Shown here piece by piece: positions 5,033 to 8,797 of a stretch of DNA of 8,797 bases (positions within the stretch are counted from its first letter, which is position 1; the number at the start of each line of letters is the position of its first letter). The DNA is from Candidatus Woesearchaeota archaeon (GTDB lineage: Archaea; Nanobdellota; Nanobdellia; Woesearchaeales; SKIA01). Location: NCBI GenBank assembly GCA_007128245.1, contig SKXU01000064.1, positions 1-8,797 on the forward strand, read 5' to 3'. Below the pieces are notes generated by a model. The model did no database searches, was not told the DNA's origin, and saw only the letters and a list, made by a program, of their open reading frames with translations. A program made the translations under genes and the position numbers.

Positions 5033-5566
5033 ATGATTACTAAGGATGAGATTCGTAAGCGCTTGTCTGCGCTCATGGCTTCTGTTGAGAAAAAAGTGAC
5101 GTACTACAACCAAAAGTCATTTTTGGATGCTGATCACGTCTTTGCGGTTGTTCGTGAATTCTTCTTGGAACTCCATCAAAAATCGTATGAGGCGACCTAT
5201 GAAGATCTTATCTCTGAGCTCAAGCAAAATTCTGCTATCGTATTTTTATCTGATGAAGTACGCCATGAGTGCATCTCGTTTTTAGAGGAACTCTCAGAGC
5301 TTCAGTACAGTGGTCGCGGAGCGAATCCTGAGACGTATAAGGAGTACTTGTCAGAGTTTGTTGCGCTCGCTCGCAAGGTCACTGCTCCGCATGATACGAG
5401 CATTGACCAGCTTATCTTTGAGGGTCTTGCGAGTATTGAGCGAGAAGATAAAGACGGTGCGAAAAAGAAGTATCGTGCTGCGCGTGATAAATACGAGTCT
5501 CTTCCTGAGCACGAACAAGAGCGTTATTATGAGGGTTTGCAGCGGTTGTATTCTTCTTTGAGTTAG
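5033..5566 (+). CDS. Hypothetical all-helical protein, 177 aa, divergent from MoxR
   Basis: I do not recognise the family. The protein is soluble, highly charged and apparently all alpha-helical, with no signal peptide or membrane segment. Two parts can be seen. Residues 1-112 form a helical bundle with a single Cys at 80 in a V-R-H-E-C motif. After a short linker (A-P-H-D-T-S, 118-123) comes a C-terminal helical pair, residues 124-177. Its I-D-Q-L-I-F-E-G and K-K-K-Y-R-A-A-R-D-K-Y-E-S-L-P-E-H-E pattern resembles a tetratricopeptide-like hairpin. The start is set by the TATA box 29 bases upstream. The gene shares a short intergenic region and a palindrome with the MoxR operon, and its stop overlaps by 4 nt the stop of the giant surface protein gene on the other strand. 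The position suggests co-regulation with the MoxR system, perhaps as an adaptor; this is inference from context only. Confidence 0.8.
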   Translation: MITKDEIRKRLSALMASVEKKVTYYNQKSFLDADHVFAVVREFFLELHQKSYEATYEDLISELKQNSAIVFLSDEVRHECISFLEELSELQYSGRGANPETYKEYLSEFVALARKVTAPHDTSIDQLIFEGLASIEREDKDGAKKKYRAARDKYESLPEHEQERYYEGLQRLYSSLS

Positions 5567-8500
5567 TCTTGTTTTGCTGCTGAGTAATAGTGCATCACAA
5601 GAAGTATTGCGATTCCTATGAGTACGAAGAGGAGTGCAATCAGTACTGCGTTTGCGTATCTGAATCGTTGCAGCCATGCCAGACTGAGTCCTTGAGGGAC
5701 TTCTTCGCGCACTCCTGGTTGTGACACGAGGAATCTGCATGCGTCAATTACTTCTCTGAGCACGATGTCTGCTTGTTGTATTCTTCCTTGTGAAATCAAG
5801 TCTCGTGCGCGTCCAATGAATTCGTTGAGTTCAAGGCACTCTGGGTGCGAGGACAGCAAGTCTTGTGCAAAGCTTACTCGTGTATTTACTGCGTCTCCAA
5901 AGCTTTCTTGTTCCAGGGCATTCACAAAGATAATTGCTGAGTCGTTAATGCTCGGGTTTTGCACGTCCGCGTCGATTCGTATCTCATACGTTCCTTGTGA
6001 GCGGTAGTTTTCTACAAACAAGGTGATGTTTCTTGTTTCTCCTGGTTGGAGTGCGGGAAAACTACTTTGCGTAAATCGTACTGATACATCGTCAGCGTTT
6101 GCTGATGCTTGTAAGTCCACTCCTTGAAACACGCGCGTCGTCGGATTTTCTACCGTGATAGGAACTTCCATTGTTTGGTTTCTGTACATCACAAGTGATG
6201 AGGGTGTGATGATGCGTATACTCATCGGTTCAGGGTCTTGTGTCGTAGGGATTGGTATTGGTGTAGGGCTTGCTCCGCCTCCTCCTGTGCTTGGCGCAGG
6301 TGTGGGGGTGGTTGTTTGTTGTGGAGCGCTAACTTCGTAGGTGACCGTGTTTGTTTGGTTGAATGCTCCGAAGGGGTCTGTTGCTCGATACGTGACTTCT
6401 ACAGTTCCATCTCCTCGCGGAGTGAGTACGACGTTCTCTTGTGAGAAGGTTATCTCTAATAAGGAAGGGTTTGAAATTTGTGCGGTGTATGTGAGTTGTG
6501 ATGCGTGCGTTCGAAGTGGGGAGCACTGATCTTGTGGTTGTACGTGATTGGGGTGGTCGTCTGGGTCGTAGAACACGTACATGTAGTTGTTGAGTTGTGT
6601 TGTTGCAGTAACGTTTCTGTTTGAGAGGGCGTAGCACACCACAGGCGGCCTGTTGGTGTTGAGCACTTCTACAAACCACGTGAATTCATCTACTTCAAAT
6701 CTGTTGTCTTCTACGCGAACGGTGTACACGTATTCTCCTTCGTCAAAGAATCCGAAGGTTTCCACGAGGGAGAATGCTTCATCTCCTCGTCGTTCTTGTA
6801 CGAGTTCTTCATCCACATACCACCGTACCGTCACGTTTTCTGGCGCAGTGTCTGGGTCAATATAGGTGATGTTGAATGTGTAGGTTGCTCCTTCTTGTAG
6901 GCGTACTGTGGTGTTGTCTCCGAGAAGGTTTCTTGGTTGCTTGATATCAAAGATCTCTGTTTGTCCGTCAAAAAACGGTCGTACTGCGGTGATGTTTGGT
7001 GGTTGTGATTGTTCAAATATCGTGATGTTTACTTCTTGTGTGACGCTCGCTCCTTGTAGGTCTTGGAGTAAGAATGCTATGGTGTACTCTCCTACATCAC
7101 TTGCTTGTGGTTCAAAGCTGATCAGCCATTGCGTGTCTGATTGTTTTATTGGGCTAAACAAGCCTGTGTTGGGTCCTGTGATGGTTGCTGTGAGTGTGAG
7201 GTTTTCATCTACGTCAGGCGATTCGATATTGATGAAGTCGGGGTCTTGTGCGGTCACAAAAAAGGTGACGGGGTAGGTCTCTACTACGGGTTCTGGGAAG
7301 AGTATTTCTGGGTCGAAAAAGGGCGGGTCGTTGATGTTTGATACGTTCACAACCAGCACTCCTTGGTCTTCTGCTCCAAAGCGGTCTCGGACGGTGACGT
7401 TGTACGTAAACCAACCCACCATTTCGTTGGTGAAGTTTTGCCATGCCTGTGTTGTTGTGAGTGTTTGTTGCTCAAGTGTGAATGCTGCTGTCAGGTTTTC
7501 TTCTCCGCTCCACACAAAGTAGTCTGTGAGGGCGAGGGTGAATGTGAGGATGTCTCCTGGGTCAGGGTCTACTCCTTCCAGTATGATAGTGCAGTTTTCG
7601 TGTTGTTCGCACTGCACTACTCCTGGATCGATGAGTGTTGGTGGATTGTTCTCTATGATTTCTAGCTGCATCACGATGCTGTCTTGCTCTCCTGCAAGGT
7701 CTTGTACGGTGATGTGTATGGTGTGGCTTCCGATATCCTCTACTTGTGGCGTGAACACGATCCATCCCGTGTCTTCTTCAATCGTAAATAGTGTGCTGTT
7801 GTCTGAGAAAAACAGTTCGTCTCCTTCATACGTGAGCAAGTCAGGGTCTGTTGCGTTCACCCGATATCTAAATTGCAGGCCTGTGGGTGCAGTAAGGTTG
7901 GAGATATTTTGTTGTACAGGCAGGTTTGCAAAAAAACTAAGCTCATGGAGTTCTGGCGGGTCGTTGATGTTGGTAATGTTGAGGGTGATATTTACTCGCG
8001 TCTGATTTTTTGCGAATCCTTGCGTGTCAAAGTCTGTCACGACGAAGGTCACGTCTCTACATGCGACGTGGTCGTTTGTGAGGGTTCCTACGTAGATGTT
8101 TCCAATTGCTAACGTGCTGTCATTTGCAAGTGTGTTGATCGTCCACGGGTTGGGTAGTGGACACGTTGTTTCTATGCTAAACAAGAGTACATCGTCAGGG
8201 TCTGCGTCAGTTGCTGTGACAGTCATGTTGAATTCCTCTCCTTGCGCTGCTTGCGGGCTTATGATAGGGTCGAATTCTGGTAGTTCATTAAATACTGTAA
8301 CGTTGAGCAGAAAGGTTTCGGTAGTGTTTTTTGTGGTGTTGGCTATCTCGAATATGGTGACGTTTATTTCGTGGAGTCCTCCATGTCGGTGTTGTACCAC
8401 TCCTGTCGTAAATCGTATTTCTGCGTGTGTTGCGTTTATAGACGCAAGTTCGAGTTCTGCAAGGTCTGTTTGCATGGTGAAGTTGAAGGGGTCGTCTTCT

Positions 8501-8797
8501 CTGTCGAATCCTCCGATGATGTAGCTGAATACTTCGTCTTGTGTTGCTTGTTGGTCTTCTAGTGGAGGCACAAAGTACGGGTCTTCGTTGATTGCTCTTA
8601 CGTCAAAGCGCACGTTTCTTCCTCCCACAAGGTCTTCGTCAGTTGCAAGGATTGCGATGGTATGATTTCCTACCTGCTCAAAGGTGGGGGTGAATTGAAT
8701 AATCCCTGTTGAGGTGATTGTGAATAATGGGCTTTCTGCGTCGTTTGTGACATTGATGACTGCGCTTGCAAATTGTACTGTGTCGCCGTCAGGGTCA
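5563..8797 (-). CDS. Giant cadherin/Ig-like surface glycoprotein, C-terminal part (5' end outside window)
   Basis: The frame stays open to the window edge, so about 1077 residues of a longer protein are visible. Counting from the edge, roughly eight repeats of about 100 residues run from 1 to about 823. They have cadherin/Ig-like marks: N-I-N-D-P-P junctions near 277 and 487, D-P-D or D-A-D-P-D putative calcium sites, and strands ending in Y-T-V or H-T-I. A Pro/Thr/Gly linker (about 824-857), another Ig-like domain with Q-P-G-E-T (858-960), a helical stalk (961-1031) and one membrane helix (1048-1067) follow, with a nine-residue tail inside. There are 33 N-X-S/T sequons, eight cysteines in four local pairs and only five lysines. 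This is a membrane-anchored surface glycoprotein, likely for adhesion, cell envelope or predator/host contact. A signal peptide is expected beyond 8797. It converges with the 5033 gene and may be a client of the MoxR-DUF58-VWA set. Confidence 0.88.
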   Translation of the reverse strand, partial: DPDGDTVQFASAVINVTNDAESPLFTITSTGIIQFTPTFEQVGNHTIAILATDEDLVGGRNVRFDVRAINEDPYFVPPLEDQQATQDEVFSYIIGGFDREDDPFNFTMQTDLAELELASINATHAEIRFTTGVVQHRHGGLHEINVTIFEIANTTKNTTETFLLNVTVFNELPEFDPIISPQAAQGEEFNMTVTATDADPDDVLLFSIETTCPLPNPWTINTLANDSTLAIGNIYVGTLTNDHVACRDVTFVVTDFDTQGFAKNQTRVNITLNITNINDPPELHELSFFANLPVQQNISNLTAPTGLQFRYRVNATDPDLLTYEGDELFFSDNSTLFTIEEDTGWIVFTPQVEDIGSHTIHITVQDLAGEQDSIVMQLEIIENNPPTLIDPGVVQCEQHENCTIILEGVDPDPGDILTFTLALTDYFVWSGEENLTAAFTLEQQTLTTTQAWQNFTNEMVGWFTYNVTVRDRFGAEDQGVLVVNVSNINDPPFFDPEILFPEPVVETYPVTFFVTAQDPDFINIESPDVDENLTLTATITGPNTGLFSPIKQSDTQWLISFEPQASDVGEYTIAFLLQDLQGASVTQEVNITIFEQSQPPNITAVRPFFDGQTEIFDIKQPRNLLGDNTTVRLQEGATYTFNITYIDPDTAPENVTVRWYVDEELVQERRGDEAFSLVETFGFFDEGEYVYTVRVEDNRFEVDEFTWFVEVLNTNRPPVVCYALSNRNVTATTQLNNYMYVFYDPDDHPNHVQPQDQCSPLRTHASQLTYTAQISNPSLLEITFSQENVVLTPRGDGTVEVTYRATDPFGAFNQTNTVTYEVSAPQQTTTPTPAPSTGGGGASPTPIPIPTTQDPEPMSIRIITPSSLVMYRNQTMEVPITVENPTTRVFQGVDLQASANADDVSVRFTQSSFPALQPGETRNITLFVENYRSQGTYEIRIDADVQNPSINDSAIIFVNALEQESFGDAVNTRVSFAQDLLSSHPECLELNEFIGRARDLISQGRIQQADIVLREVIDACRFLVSQPGVREEVPQGLSLAWLQRFRYANAVLIALLFVLIGIAILLVMHYYSAAKQD

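Noticed and set aside
5563..5566. Four-base stop-to-stop overlap of convergent genes as a regulatory device
   Set aside because: TTAG overlaps are common in compact genomes; no hairpin or T run here suggests more.
6155..6529. Plus-strand frames antisense to the giant protein
   Set aside because: They are shadows of a long, repeat-rich minus-strand gene with clear domain signatures; no promoter or family match supports them.
8626..8628. GTG as the start of the giant protein
   Set aside because: The frame continues open to the window edge with typical repeat sequence (D-P-D-G-D, N-V-T), so the true start lies outside.

Overview
The window looks like a piece of an archaeal chromosome, plausibly from a small-genome DPANN-type lineage such as Woesearchaeota (the lineage is an inference; the domain-level call is firmer). 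Five good TATA-like octamers sit about 29-30 bases upstream of a start codon or tRNA 5' region. The start codons have no Shine-Dalgarno sequence, so most genes appear to be leaderless. The tRNA has no encoded CCA, and a very large N-glycosylation-sequon-rich surface protein is present.

Left part (1-1600): two short plus-strand genes, each with its own TATA box. The first is an unrecognised 178-residue protein (136-672). The second is a 170-residue P-loop kinase-like protein (820-1332). Between them is a GC-rich, three-tier foldable element (704-762) next to a small A/T hairpin (681-703). After the second gene come four back-to-back hairpins (1407-1505) that abut the 3' end of a minus-strand tRNA-Thr(UGU) (1505-1576) and end, on the tRNA's strand, in a stem followed by a T5 tract. 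This looks like a structured trailer or small RNA attached to the tRNA and is the most unusual feature here.

Middle (1623-4938, minus strand): a tight operon reading MoxR-type AAA+ ATPase, DUF58 protein, membrane-anchored von Willebrand A (BatA-like) protein, with 4-nt ATGA overlaps between successive genes. A divergent-PAP2 (DUF212) membrane protein follows after a 37-bp gap. MoxR/DUF58/VWA sets are generally thought to act as chaperone or assembly systems at the membrane.

Right part: a 177-residue helical protein of unknown function (5033-5566) is transcribed divergently from MoxR. The 94-bp intergenic region carries two facing TATA boxes with a perfect 18-bp palindrome between them, which suggests that one regulator controls both transcripts. 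Convergent with this gene, and overlapping its stop by 4 nt, is the 3' part of a giant surface protein (5563 to beyond 8797). It has about eight cadherin/Ig-like repeats, a Pro/Thr linker, a further Ig-like domain, a helical stalk, one C-terminal transmembrane segment, 33 N-X-S/T sequons and only 5 lysines in about 1077 visible residues.

A reasonable but unproven reading is that the MoxR-DUF58-VWA operon helps fold, assemble or remodel cell-surface complexes, with the neighbouring giant glycoprotein and the small helical protein as candidate partners. From about 1600 rightwards the plus strand is rich in G and T even across minus-strand genes; the left part lacks this bias, so composition changes near the tRNA.
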